DNA of 64,000 nucleotides, from positions 1-64,000 of the forward strand of contig NZ_JACCLX010000033.1 of assembly GCF_024490875.1 (NCBI RefSeq), given 5' to 3'. The notes beneath the pieces are model-generated. The model did not search any database. It was not told the origin of the DNA and worked only from the letters and a program-made list of their open reading frames with translations. The position numbers were made by a program, and so were the translations under genes. Positions within the stretch are counted from its first letter, which is position 1; every line of letters begins with the position of its first letter. This document shows positions 22,966-32,078 of this stretch, piece after piece. The stretch is from Methanocaldococcus sp. (GTDB taxonomy: Archaea > AGJL01 > Methanococci > Methanococcales > Methanocaldococcaceae).

Positions 22966-25794
22966 TTAACGTTTTTTCCACATCTTCATATCTCTGACTA
23001 GTACGAAGCAGTTTATAAATATAATAGCAAGCACAATAATACCATTCGTTAAATATATGATATTCCATGTATCTTGAGGATAAAATTTTATTTCTATGTG
23101 ATGAAGCCCTGTAGTGTTTGTTTTTATCCAGAAATTATTTACAAATAATTGTGGTATAGGCTTGATAGTTTTTTTTCCATCTACGATAGCTACCCAACCT
23201 CCGTGATATTGTTCAGGAATAGTTATACAAAAACTAACATTTTGTATATGAGTTAATACATCCACAAAGTATTTGCCATTTTTATATTCTAACTTTGATA
23301 CTGTAATAGTTCTTGGAGTGTTATTAAGTTTTTTATTTTCAAAATTTGAAGTATTATTGAACACTTCATCAAAGGATGAGTTTTTAACTAAATTAAATGA
23401 AATTATTTTCTTATGTTTTAAAAGTTCATCAACCTCGTTATAGAGGGTCACAAATTCCTCTTCTGGTATAATAACAACGATATTTATAGCATTTAATCCA
23501 TTGACATTTTTAATCGTCAGAATATGAAATCCTTCAGAGAGTGTTACATTGCCAATAAACCATCTGAATGCATTCTCTTTTCCCTTAGTGGTTATATAGA
23601 ATGTCTTGTTATCTATGGAGACATCTATTTTTCCACCTTTGTCATTTTCAAAATACCTTACTAATAATATATAATTTCCTTCTTTTTTGATGTTTACTGG
23701 GATTTTTAAGAAATCTCCAGGATTTTTAGATCCTACAAATCCCCAACTAAATTTAAAGCTGTGTTCAAAACTTGCATTTGGGAAATTCCAACTGTAGAAT
23801 ATTTCCCATTCTGCATGGTGTGGATTATCTATATAATAAGGATGCCATTTTCCTTTTTCAATGCCTTCCGTAAAGTGTGCCGGTACTATTATGTATTTTT
23901 CTTTTTTATTCGCAATGAGCAAATTTACAAGAAGGTTGAATTTGAGGTTGTCTATAGAGGGAGTAACTATAATCGGTGCTGAGTAGATTACATCTTTTGG
24001 AATGGGTAAGTCAGTAAAGAAGACTGCATAATTGCTATTCAGATTTGAAGATTCTATAAATTGCGATAAAGACTTAAGACCACCATCTATAATAACCGGT
24101 ATAGTGCCTATGTGAATACTCTTAGTGGCCATTAGGTTTTCATATACATATATATGCTTTGTGTGTACTCTGAGTTTAAAGTAAGGGGAACTATCAAGGT
24201 TCTCTTTTATTCGCTTAGCTATCCCTTGTAAGCGATCCCACCAGTAGTCATCGTGAATAACTAAATATTTAACCCCAATATAGGAAAGTATGTAAGCGGC
24301 AGATTTTGTTTTATTGTTCTCTAAGATGTGTAATAGGAATGGGTAGAGATACTCCATTGGTTTTCTATAATAAAAGTATGTGCGAATTTTAAATGATGAT
24401 TCTGGAATTGCCCATCCCTTGGTCTTAAACCATACTGGATTTTCACCTGGGGGATATCTCCCAGTTCTTGGAATCCATAGAGATCTGAAAGAACCTTCAT
24501 TATCTTTTAGCCAGTTTGCTATTTGGGAGTATTCTTGGGGAATTAGTGTAACTTTTTTTTCGTGATTATTAATATATGCAGTCTCATATATCGATCCAAG
24601 CAACAGGAAGAATAATAGAGTTACTACTAGAGACTTTGTTAGTCTGTTTCTATTTATTTGGAATATGCCATACAGGGATATTCCCAGTAGAGATAAAAGT
24701 AATATGATTGCTATGCTCACAAACAATCTTGGAGTTCTAAAAATAACCCCCACATCAATCCATCCAAAAGATAACGTCGTAAGAAGATACTGAATACTTT
24801 TAAGAGGAGAATATTTGAATGTTATTAGAGATAAAAATACGAGAGCAAAAGTCGAGATAATAACGAATTTATTTTTCTTGTATAATAAAAGCGACAAAAA
24901 AGCAATAATTAGAATTGAGAATCCAAAAATTTCTAAATAAGTATTATCTGGGAATGTTATTCCAAATGAATAGAGGTAATTATATGGGCCCACAATAACT
25001 GGTAGGGGTATTCCTCTAGTATTTGAAAGAGAATATAGGTATATACTAAACATATTGGGTATTAATCGTAATATAAAAAAGAAAATAAAAAATACTGTTA
25101 TTAGTAGAATTTTCTCCTTTAGATTTGTTAATAGACTTCTTAGAGATAAAAATCCTAAAGAGTATATGAAAATTAAGGATAAACCAGCTAATATTATTCT
25201 AATATCAAAAAGTGCTGCTAAAAATAAAGCCAAAAGTGAAGTATATGCCACTTTTACAAAAATAGGGCAATCATCATTATTAATACATTCTAAGATTTTT
25301 AATGTTAAAAATGGTACAATAGGAAGCACTGAGAGAAAACCCATTGTCCAAATATCTGTATTTTTTGATAGTAACATTAATTCATAAATTGCACCTACAA
25401 AGATTGAAGATAAATAAATGGAAGTATACCCTTCTTTTTTAGTAATTTTTATTAACATCTTCTTTATTAACAAGAACATGCAAACTGCTCCAATTATCGG
25501 TAATAATACCTCATAGAAAACCCATGCGATTTTTGGATTAAAAAGATACATCACAGATATTAAATTAGACGGTGGTGTTGGTGTTATTAGTATACTTATA
25601 TATTCATCCCATAAAAGCCATGGGACATACGATACTGGCTTCTGGATTGGCATCGAACCATACACATATATTTGCCCTTTGCTAACATTTGTCAATAACC
25701 AAAGATTAGAAGTTATTGAAATGATGAAATATAATACTAAAACGACTATTCCTCTTACAACTTTAGAATTTGTTATTTTTCTCCAACTAACCAT
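22966..25794 (-). CDS. Large polytopic membrane protein with extracellular carbohydrate-binding-like C-terminus (GT-C-like)
   Basis: 942 residues: about 11-13 membrane helices in the first ~440, then a large exported part, and one last helix before a basic tail (RDMKMWKKR). The exported part contains a CBM6-like beta-sandwich (KNPGDFLKIPVNIKKEGNYI, then GKIDVSIDNKTFYI and EGFHILTIKNV). The plan resembles YfhO/arabinosyltransferase-type GT-C proteins that add sugars outside the cell using lipid-linked donors. A clear DxD was not located. Its start overlaps the methyltransferase gene by 22 bases. It is last in the glycan run. Confidence 0.7.
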   Translation of the reverse strand: MVSWRKITNSKVVRGIVVLVLYFIISITSNLWLLTNVSKGQIYVYGSMPIQKPVSYVPWLLWDEYISILITPTPPSNLISVMYLFNPKIAWVFYEVLLPIIGAVCMFLLIKKMLIKITKKEGYTSIYLSSIFVGAIYELMLLSKNTDIWTMGFLSVLPIVPFLTLKILECINNDDCPIFVKVAYTSLLALFLAALFDIRIILAGLSLIFIYSLGFLSLRSLLTNLKEKILLITVFFIFFFILRLIPNMFSIYLYSLSNTRGIPLPVIVGPYNYLYSFGITFPDNTYLEIFGFSILIIAFLSLLLYKKNKFVIISTFALVFLSLITFKYSPLKSIQYLLTTLSFGWIDVGVIFRTPRLFVSIAIILLLSLLGISLYGIFQINRNRLTKSLVVTLLFFLLLGSIYETAYINNHEKKVTLIPQEYSQIANWLKDNEGSFRSLWIPRTGRYPPGENPVWFKTKGWAIPESSFKIRTYFYYRKPMEYLYPFLLHILENNKTKSAAYILSYIGVKYLVIHDDYWWDRLQGIAKRIKENLDSSPYFKLRVHTKHIYVYENLMATKSIHIGTIPVIIDGGLKSLSQFIESSNLNSNYAVFFTDLPIPKDVIYSAPIIVTPSIDNLKFNLLVNLLIANKKEKYIIVPAHFTEGIEKGKWHPYYIDNPHHAEWEIFYSWNFPNASFEHSFKFSWGFVGSKNPGDFLKIPVNIKKEGNYILLVRYFENDKGGKIDVSIDNKTFYITTKGKENAFRWFIGNVTLSEGFHILTIKNVNGLNAINIVVIIPEEEFVTLYNEVDELLKHKKIISFNLVKNSSFDEVFNNTSNFENKKLNNTPRTITVSKLEYKNGKYFVDVLTHIQNVSFCITIPEQYHGGWVAIVDGKKTIKPIPQLFVNNFWIKTNTTGLHHIEIKFYPQDTWNIIYLTNGIIVLAIIFINCFVLVRDMKMWKKR

Positions 25795-26441
25795 ATTTGC
25801 CCACCTAAGCCAGTTTTATTCACTATCTTTTGTAACGGCTTTAGTAATGGATGAAATGGTGTTTCCAGTTTCACTACTTTAAATCCTACCCTCTCGACGA
25901 GAAATCGCAATGAGCTTGGTGTAAATAGATAAAGATGTGTCTTATCCCTAAAACCGTGCCAAGTCTTTTCTTTTCTTAAAACTTTTTTCAAAAATCTATC
26001 TATTGCGTTTAGATTAGGAGTTGTAATAATTATTTTGCCACTAACCTTTAAAACTCTATAAATTTCCTTTAAAACAAAATAAGGAGAATGTAGATGCTCT
26101 ATAACATCAAACATTGTTACCAAATCAAAACTATCGTCTTCAAACATTGGCAATCCTTTGTCTACATCGTGAACAAATAATTTTGCATTGGTCTCCTTTT
26201 TTGCTTGGTTAATAGCATATTCTGAGATATCAATACCATAGGTTTCACATCCAATCTCATCACAACATTTAAGGAAATACCCATAAGCACAACCAATGTC
26301 TAATACTCTAGCTCCCCTAACGTTTACATTTTTAAGAACTTCAGAAAAGTAAATCCCTCTTATTACTTTTTCCCAGTTTTTATATGATCTGTAATTACTT
26401 TGTTTACCTCCTTCAAAATATTCTTTACTAAATGGTTTCAT
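25773..26441 (-). CDS. Class I SAM-dependent methyltransferase
   Basis: 222-residue cytoplasmic enzyme. Motif I is VLDIGCAYGYFLKCC, followed by TYGIDISEYAINQA, then DLVTMFDVIEHLHSPYFVLKEIYRVLKVSGKI (motifs II/III region, shown in pieces by position ~100-135). It starts with ATG overlapping the preceding GT4 gene by 4 bases and overlaps the next gene by 22. In such a cluster it most likely methylates a sugar or lipid carrier; surface glycans of methanococci do contain methylated sugars, but the target is inference. Confidence 0.87.
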   Translation of the reverse strand: MKPFSKEYFEGGKQSNYRSYKNWEKVIRGIYFSEVLKNVNVRGARVLDIGCAYGYFLKCCDEIGCETYGIDISEYAINQAKKETNAKLFVHDVDKGLPMFEDDSFDLVTMFDVIEHLHSPYFVLKEIYRVLKVSGKIIITTPNLNAIDRFLKKVLRKEKTWHGFRDKTHLYLFTPSSLRFLVERVGFKVVKLETPFHPLLKPLQKIVNKTGLGGQIWLVGEK

Positions 26442-27553
26442 TTTACTACCTCCTTACATAATTCTTCTATTCTCTCTTTCATTTCAATCAAGTCTCTAAC
26501 AACAATAACATTCTTGTAATGTTCAAAGCCTCTCGCTCCTATTTCAGTTGAAATTATAGGTTTACCATATTTCAAATAGTCGAACATTTTTACCTCTATC
26601 CCTGTATCTGATGTTATTTTTGGGTTAACAAAGATATCAGCAACAGCTAAATAAGGCTCAATACTTTCTACATATCCAGTAATAATTACATTTGGTGGTA
26701 AATTATTTTTATGCTTAAATTTCTCACCTACAGAACCAACAATAAGGAAAATCACATGTGGTAAAGATTTAGCAATCTCTATAAGATGTTCAACAGCAAG
26801 TACATTTACACTATAATCAGCTCCTAAAAAGCAAACCACAGGCTTACCTTTTATTATATTTCTGATTTTTCTTGGAAGTTGAGAAAAATCCTTATACTTA
26901 GTTATTTGCGGTATGTTAAATTTCCATACCAATATTTTGTTAGATGGAACACCATCATGAATAAGTCTTTGTTTATCTTTTTCATTAAAACAGAGTACCA
27001 GATCAGCATTTTTAGCCGTGGAGAGTTCTATAAACTTAAGAAGAGAAATAAATGGTTTTGATATTTTGCTGTTTAGTTTTTCTAAGTAAAAATAATAGTC
27101 AACATTATGTTCAGAAAGAACAAACATAGAATTCAATTTCTTAGAAATTAAAAAAACTGGGAAAGCTCCAAAAGATCCATTATAGATTACTATATCTGGA
27201 TTAATTCTTTTTAATTTTTGACTAAGTCTTAGATATAATAGAACATCAAACCTTGCTAAAAAATCACCTATTAAAGATATTAATAAAGAAAGGAACCATT
27301 GTATTTTTTCCATTTTTAGAAATTTCCTCCTGCTATATTTCTTTTTTTGTATTCTTAAAAAATACAAGGAAATTGAAGGCACATCATGCAACGAGAGAAC
27401 AGAACACTTAGATCCATTTTCTTCTAATTCTTCTCTAAGCTTTCTCACTAATCTACTACCACCAAATGTAGGATGTTCTATTTCGTCAGGGGGAGAACGA
27501 GTAACTATGATTACATGTTTTCCTCCCCAAATCACCTTTTCAGGATGTTGCAA
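26438..27553 (-). CDS. GT4-family glycosyltransferase
   Basis: GT-B fold enzyme of about 371 residues. N-terminal domain with FGGSRLVRKLREELEENGSKC; the C-terminal donor site has VVCFLGADYSVNV, VIITGYVESIEPYLAVADIFVNPKIT and TGIEVKMFDYLKYGKPIISTEIGARGF (spans of the usual EX7E region). TTG at 27553 is taken as the start because GAGGTGAT lies four bases upstream; no in-frame ATG with a site is present nearby. It adjoins the AP-superfamily gene without a gap and is coupled to the methyltransferase gene. Confidence 0.83.
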   Translation of the reverse strand: MQHPEKVIWGGKHVIIVTRSPPDEIEHPTFGGSRLVRKLREELEENGSKCSVLSLHDVPSISLYFLRIQKKKYSRRKFLKMEKIQWFLSLLISLIGDFLARFDVLLYLRLSQKLKRINPDIVIYNGSFGAFPVFLISKKLNSMFVLSEHNVDYYFYLEKLNSKISKPFISLLKFIELSTAKNADLVLCFNEKDKQRLIHDGVPSNKILVWKFNIPQITKYKDFSQLPRKIRNIIKGKPVVCFLGADYSVNVLAVEHLIEIAKSLPHVIFLIVGSVGEKFKHKNNLPPNVIITGYVESIEPYLAVADIFVNPKITSDTGIEVKMFDYLKYGKPIISTEIGARGFEHYKNVIVVRDLIEMKERIEELCKEVVK

Positions 27554-28966
27554 CTAAATCACCTCTTTTTTTATCAATTTTCCTACATCCCACACACACT
27601 CTACTTTTATTGGAGGTTCAAAATTGCTCATAAATATCCCAAATAAACCATGATCTCCTGGTCTACCATGAACATCTTCAAACAAGTAACCATTCATATT
27701 ATAATCACATATTTCATAGCCTTCGTTTGGTAATAAGATAATTTCTGGAAATTCATAAGAATCTATACCTAAATCCCACTTCAAAAACACATTTCTAAAA
27801 ACTTTTGTTCCTGTAGTAGGATCTACAATTTTTTCTAGTTTTGATTTTATTTCTTCACTTAATTTTACAACATCATTTATATTTACACAACCTTGTGGCT
27901 CCCTCCCCTCTACATTTATCTTTATCAAACCATTTGAACCCCTATAAAAGAACGCCTTTGTTTGACTCCAATCAGCATTAAACAAATACTGATGTGAACT
28001 ACTTGGTAAAATTTTAAGCAAATGTTTTACAAATTTGCTATGTTCTATTTTCCCTACGATTCCTTTTAAGCCAAGTCTTTTCATAAAACCCCTTATTTTT
28101 TCAGCGTCAATGCCAAGTTTTAAAAGAGGATTATGACTTGACTTTAGTTTTAAATATCCCTCTTTTTCTAACCATGTATTCACATAAAATCTTTTATATA
28201 CTTTTCTAAATCCATGATCTGAAGCTATTATGATTTTTATATCTTCCTTACCATTAACAACTTCTTCTAGGATCCTACCTACCAATTTATCAATCCTTTC
28301 ATAATGTTTTTCTACAAACATTTTATTATCAAATGCAAAGTGTTGAATCACATCTAATGATCTTAAAACTATGGCACTAAAATCCCAATCATTATTATTT
28401 AATAAATGAATAAATAAATTAACTAGATCTTCTTCTGTTTTTATAATATTTTTTTCCAATTTATAGATACTGTACCCTTCTTCTAATTTTCCTTCGTTAA
28501 GATCAACATCAAAGTTTGGAAAATTATCAAGAATGAATTTCTTTAAAGATTGTGGATAAACAAAATTGGAATCTTTACCTGGAGAACCCAAACCAGTTAT
28601 CATAATACCATTAATTCGCCCTGGAGGATACGAAAATGGAATATTTACAATGATAGATCTTTTGTTTTTTTCAGTAAGTAAATTCCAAATTGCTTTGTGT
28701 TTTCTATCTTTTGATGTAATGGGTTTATAGAAGTATTCACCCTCTTTTTGCTTTAAAAATCCCCAAATACCATGCTTATGTGGTGGTACTCCAGTAAATA
28801 TTGATGTCCATGCTGCAGGAGATAATGGGGGAATTGTACTTACTAATCTTGAGAAGTAACCATTTTCAGATATACTTGCAAGGTTTTTTAATTTGTTATT
28901 GTTTAATAATTCCCTAACTATATTGAAATCAGCTCCATCTATTCCTATTAGTAAGAGTTTGTCCAT
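27554..28966 (-). CDS. Alkaline-phosphatase-superfamily enzyme, copy 2, in the glycan cluster
   Basis: 470-residue cytoplasmic homologue of the protein at 17428-18819. Seen: IGIDGADF (metal Asp D10), PPLSPAAWTSIFTGVPPHKHGIWGF with S49 where copy 1 has T51, LRSLDVIQHFAFD, ASDHGFRKVYK, and a late GDHGLFGIF. A Ser nucleophile is closer to alkaline phosphatase or phosphoglycerate mutase habits than to typical NPPs. It overlaps the GT2 gene by 19 bases and abuts the GT4 gene, so it is an integral cluster member. It may remove or transfer a phosphate/sulfate group on a glycan precursor. Confidence 0.85.
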   Translation of the reverse strand: MDKLLLIGIDGADFNIVRELLNNNKLKNLASISENGYFSRLVSTIPPLSPAAWTSIFTGVPPHKHGIWGFLKQKEGEYFYKPITSKDRKHKAIWNLLTEKNKRSIIVNIPFSYPPGRINGIMITGLGSPGKDSNFVYPQSLKKFILDNFPNFDVDLNEGKLEEGYSIYKLEKNIIKTEEDLVNLFIHLLNNNDWDFSAIVLRSLDVIQHFAFDNKMFVEKHYERIDKLVGRILEEVVNGKEDIKIIIASDHGFRKVYKRFYVNTWLEKEGYLKLKSSHNPLLKLGIDAEKIRGFMKRLGLKGIVGKIEHSKFVKHLLKILPSSSHQYLFNADWSQTKAFFYRGSNGLIKINVEGREPQGCVNINDVVKLSEEIKSKLEKIVDPTTGTKVFRNVFLKWDLGIDSYEFPEIILLPNEGYEICDYNMNGYLFEDVHGRPGDHGLFGIFMSNFEPPIKVECVWDVGKLIKKEVI

Positions 28967-29883
28967 TTCATTCCCTCCACAACTCCTTTTAAATAAACTT
29001 TTGCTATTTTTAACCTCTCCCTGAAGGGCTTTTTAGATTCAAACAGTATAACTTTTAAATAATATCCAGTTACAAGCCAATTATACACTAAAATAAAAAT
29101 TAAACACTGCCACCATTTTGAGTATTTTTTATGGAAAATAATTCTATTTCTTCCCATATAATATGCTCTCTTTTCGTCATATATGTGGAATTGCCTATCT
29201 TTATCCATTTCTTCTGGAAGGGACATGTCATGATAAATAATGGCATTTTTAACTACTAAACATTTATATCCTTTTTGTCTTACTCTCATTCCAAAATCAG
29301 CTTCATCATACTGAATTGCAAATGTTTTTTCGTCAAATATTCCAACTTTTTCTACCACCTCTCGTTTTACCATAAAAGCATTAGGAAAGTCATCTGTTTC
29401 CCAAACATCCTCATTTGGTAAAGGTAGATCCCTACCAATAAAATAAGTCCTACTTGTTAACATGTTTCTTTTTGTTCCTGCCCACCAGATTCTTTTTTTA
29501 TCTTTCCAATAATACATTATAGGACCAACCATTCCTATTTTATTATCTGAAATTATAACTTTTACTAAATTTTCAATACATTTAGTGTCCAATACATTAT
29601 CATCATCAACTAAAAAAATCAATTCACCTTTTGATAAGTTTATACCTTTATTTCTACTACCTGCAAGCAGTAAATTTTTATCATTTCTTACAATTTTTAA
29701 ATTAGTTAAATCATCAAAATTTTTTTTGATATATTCATAAGTTCCATCAGTTGAAGCATCATCTACTACGATTATTTCAATATTTTTATAAGTATTTTCT
29801 AAAATTGAATTTATTAACCGTTCAACCTGTTTTTTTCTATTATGTGTTGGAATTACTACTGAAACTAAAGGATTTTTATCCAT
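28948..29883 (-). CDS. GT2-family glycosyltransferase
   Basis: 311 residues, GT-A fold: VSVVIPTHNRKKQVERLI at the N-terminus, EIIVVDDASTDGTYEYI, then the nucleotide-sugar site FLVDDDNVLD near residue 93 and NAFMVKREVVEKVGIFDE, DEADFGMRVRQKGY (acceptor/catalytic block). A hydrophobic stretch near the C-terminus (WWQCLIFILVYNWLVTGYYLK) suggests membrane contact. Probably adds one sugar to the lipid-linked glycan on the cytoplasmic face. It overlaps both neighbours in the run (8 and 19 bases). Confidence 0.9.
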   Translation of the reverse strand: MDKNPLVSVVIPTHNRKKQVERLINSILENTYKNIEIIVVDDASTDGTYEYIKKNFDDLTNLKIVRNDKNLLLAGSRNKGINLSKGELIFLVDDDNVLDTKCIENLVKVIISDNKIGMVGPIMYYWKDKKRIWWAGTKRNMLTSRTYFIGRDLPLPNEDVWETDDFPNAFMVKREVVEKVGIFDEKTFAIQYDEADFGMRVRQKGYKCLVVKNAIIYHDMSLPEEMDKDRQFHIYDEKRAYYMGRNRIIFHKKYSKWWQCLIFILVYNWLVTGYYLKVILFESKKPFRERLKIAKVYLKGVVEGMKWTNSY

Positions 29884-30991
29884 TATTCACCACCATTTCC
29901 AAAATTCTCTTAAATTCCTCAGCACTCTTATCCCAACTAAACTGTTTAGCCCATTCAACGGCATTTCTACTTAATTTCATTCTTAAATCATCATCTTTCA
30001 ATAAATTAATAATGGTTTCAGATAATTTCATAATATCTCCATCATCAACCAACAAACCATTATACCCATCTTTAATAGAATCTACCAACCCTGAAACCCT
30101 ATATCCTACAACAGGAGTTCCCAAAGCATTTGCTTCAATAACATTTAATCCCCACCCTTCTTTAACGGAAGTAACTATCAAAATCTGACTTTTTTTAATT
30201 ATTTCATTTCTCTTTTCAAAAGGGACATATCCAAAAAATTTAACATTATTTTTTAACCCTAATTTATCAACTAAAATTTTTAATTTATATAAATAACTTT
30301 CTTTCTTTGGACTTCCCAAAATCCACAACTTTACATTAGGAATCTCTTTTTTAACATAATAAACAGCTTTAATTGCATGTTCAACTCTCTTCATAGGAGT
30401 TAATCTTGAAACAAAACATATAGCATTTTCCTCTTTTTCTTCAAAATTAATCTTTTCTAATGGTTTAACATCGCATCCATTATAAATAACATAAATATTT
30501 TCCTCTTTAAATCCTAAGGTAATTAAATCTTTTTTTGTTGAAGGTGAAACACAAATTGTCGGAATGTTTTTATATAATCTCAAAAAATTCCTCTCTACAA
30601 ATTTACCTATCTTGTTAAGCGGGAATGGCATTTCATAGTCCCAGCATATATCTTCATAATGATGGATAAAAAATATTATTGGTTCTTTTGCATATAATGG
30701 AGTAAAAAATGGTATGCCATTAATTTGATCAATAATAACATCAAACTTTCCTTTAAATTCAGAGTAATATTTTCTCCATGCATTTATATGTATTGTGTAT
30801 ATGTTAAAATCTCTAACAATTTCAATTCCATCAATAATTTCCCTTTCCAAACAACCTTTAAATTTTGGAACAAACCAAACACACTCATGACCTTTCTCTA
30901 CCAACCTTTTTAGATACTCATAAGTAACGAATTCCGCCCCTCCCTTCCAAGGATGTTTTATACACTTCCACGACATCATTAAAATCCTCAT
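29876..30991 (-). CDS. GT4-family glycosyltransferase
   Basis: 371-residue GT-B enzyme. N-terminus RILMMSWKCIKHPWKGGAE, then VRDFNIYTIH and FFIHHYEDICW. The C-terminal half has CVSPSTKKDLITLGF, YVIYNGCDV, AICFVSRLTPMKRVEHAIKA and the EX7E site VTSVKEGWGLNVIEANALGTP. ATG 30991 is the natural start. It is coupled to the GT2 gene downstream by an 8-base overlap and lies 31 bases after the Dpm-like gene. Confidence 0.92.
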   Translation of the reverse strand: MRILMMSWKCIKHPWKGGAEFVTYEYLKRLVEKGHECVWFVPKFKGCLEREIIDGIEIVRDFNIYTIHINAWRKYYSEFKGKFDVIIDQINGIPFFTPLYAKEPIIFFIHHYEDICWDYEMPFPLNKIGKFVERNFLRLYKNIPTICVSPSTKKDLITLGFKEENIYVIYNGCDVKPLEKINFEEKEENAICFVSRLTPMKRVEHAIKAVYYVKKEIPNVKLWILGSPKKESYLYKLKILVDKLGLKNNVKFFGYVPFEKRNEIIKKSQILIVTSVKEGWGLNVIEANALGTPVVGYRVSGLVDSIKDGYNGLLVDDGDIMKLSETIINLLKDDDLRMKLSRNAVEWAKQFSWDKSAEEFKRILEMVVNNG

Positions 30992-31022
30992 TCTACCACA
31001 AATATATGCCTTTTTTGTAAAT

Positions 31023-31754
31023 TTATTCTTTTAATTTCATTTTAAGTAATAAAATATCTCTTCCCATTTTATAAATTGTCTTAATTAATCCTATACTCCC
31101 TTTGATACCAGTAAATTTTTGATTATATATACAGGGAGCATAGGTTATTTTATAACCTCTTTTTCTGGCTAATACTAAAATACATACATCAAAAGAATAA
31201 CCATTAAAAGATTTAAAATCATAAATATTATTAAACAAATCTTTAATTACATCATGTTTAAACATTTTAATACCTGCCTGAGTATCCTTAAGTTTTAACT
31301 CTGGAAACATTAAATTTACATAAAGATTGAAACAATAACTCAAAAATTTTCTAAGTGGTGGATATTCAAATACACTATTTTTATCTCTCCTATTTCCTAT
31401 AACAATATCAGCATTATCATTTTTAATTTTTTCAAGAAACCATTTTAAAGCCTTTGGGTGATAATCTAAATCACTATCTAACAATGCCACATACTTTCCT
31501 TCTACAAATTTTAGGCCATACTTTATCGCATAACCTTTACCTCTATTTTTCTCATATCCAACAACTTTTAAATTATCAAATTCATTTTCTAAATTCTTCG
31601 CAATATCATAAGTTTTATCAACAAATCCATCTACAACCAAAATTATCTCAAAACTTTTGCAAAATTCAGAAACTACCTTCTCAACTGTTATAATAGAATT
31701 CTCAATAAATTTTTCTCCTTTATAACATGGCATAATAATAGATAACTTAACCAT
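31023..31754 (-). CDS. GT2 glycosyltransferase, dolichol-phosphate sugar synthase-like
   Basis: 243 residues, single GT-A domain: KLSIIMPCYKGEKFIENSI, EIILVVDGFVDKTYDIA, NRGKGYAIKYGLKFVEGKY, the metal site LLDSDLDYHP near residue 94, and KDTQAGIKMFKHDV. This pattern is that of Dpm1/AglJ-type enzymes that charge a polyprenyl phosphate with the first sugar. It has no C-terminal membrane domain. It is the first gene of the minus-strand glycan run, so it may start the lipid-linked glycan. Confidence 0.88.
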   Translation of the reverse strand: MVKLSIIMPCYKGEKFIENSIITVEKVVSEFCKSFEIILVVDGFVDKTYDIAKNLENEFDNLKVVGYEKNRGKGYAIKYGLKFVEGKYVALLDSDLDYHPKALKWFLEKIKNDNADIVIGNRRDKNSVFEYPPLRKFLSYCFNLYVNLMFPELKLKDTQAGIKMFKHDVIKDLFNNIYDFKSFNGYSFDVCILVLARKRGYKITYAPCIYNQKFTGIKGSIGLIKTIYKMGRDILLLKMKLKE

Positions 31755-32078
31755 AGTTTCACATTTACAAGAATAGTTATAAAATAAAGCAAAAGTAATA
31801 AAATGGTATATATATTATATAAAGATTATTATTTATTTAATTAATGTTCGAAAACTTTTTATATGATTATTAATATAAATGTCTCACAACTATATTATAA
31901 ATTATATAATTTCTTGTTTTACTTAATAAAACTTAATAAAGTTTCTAAATACAAATGGATTCTATTTTTTACTTGAATGGTCTGTTTAAAATTTTTGTCT
32001 CTACCTTCAATGTTATTTAAAAAACTATAATTAATACATTGAATAATTTAAATTAATAAAATGACATGGAGGGGGAAT
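31755..32078 (+). promoter_or_regulatory. 324-base gap with a strong BRE/TATA-like site and long leader
   Basis: The gap divides the divergent glycan run and the KamA-like gene. On the plus strand TTCGAAAAC-TTTTTATAT (31847-31866) is a good BRE plus TATA pair. If it drives the KamA-like gene, transcription would begin near 31890 and leave a leader of about 190 bases. I see no open frame with a ribosome site, tRNA, repeat array or box C/D motif in it. Confidence 0.45.
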
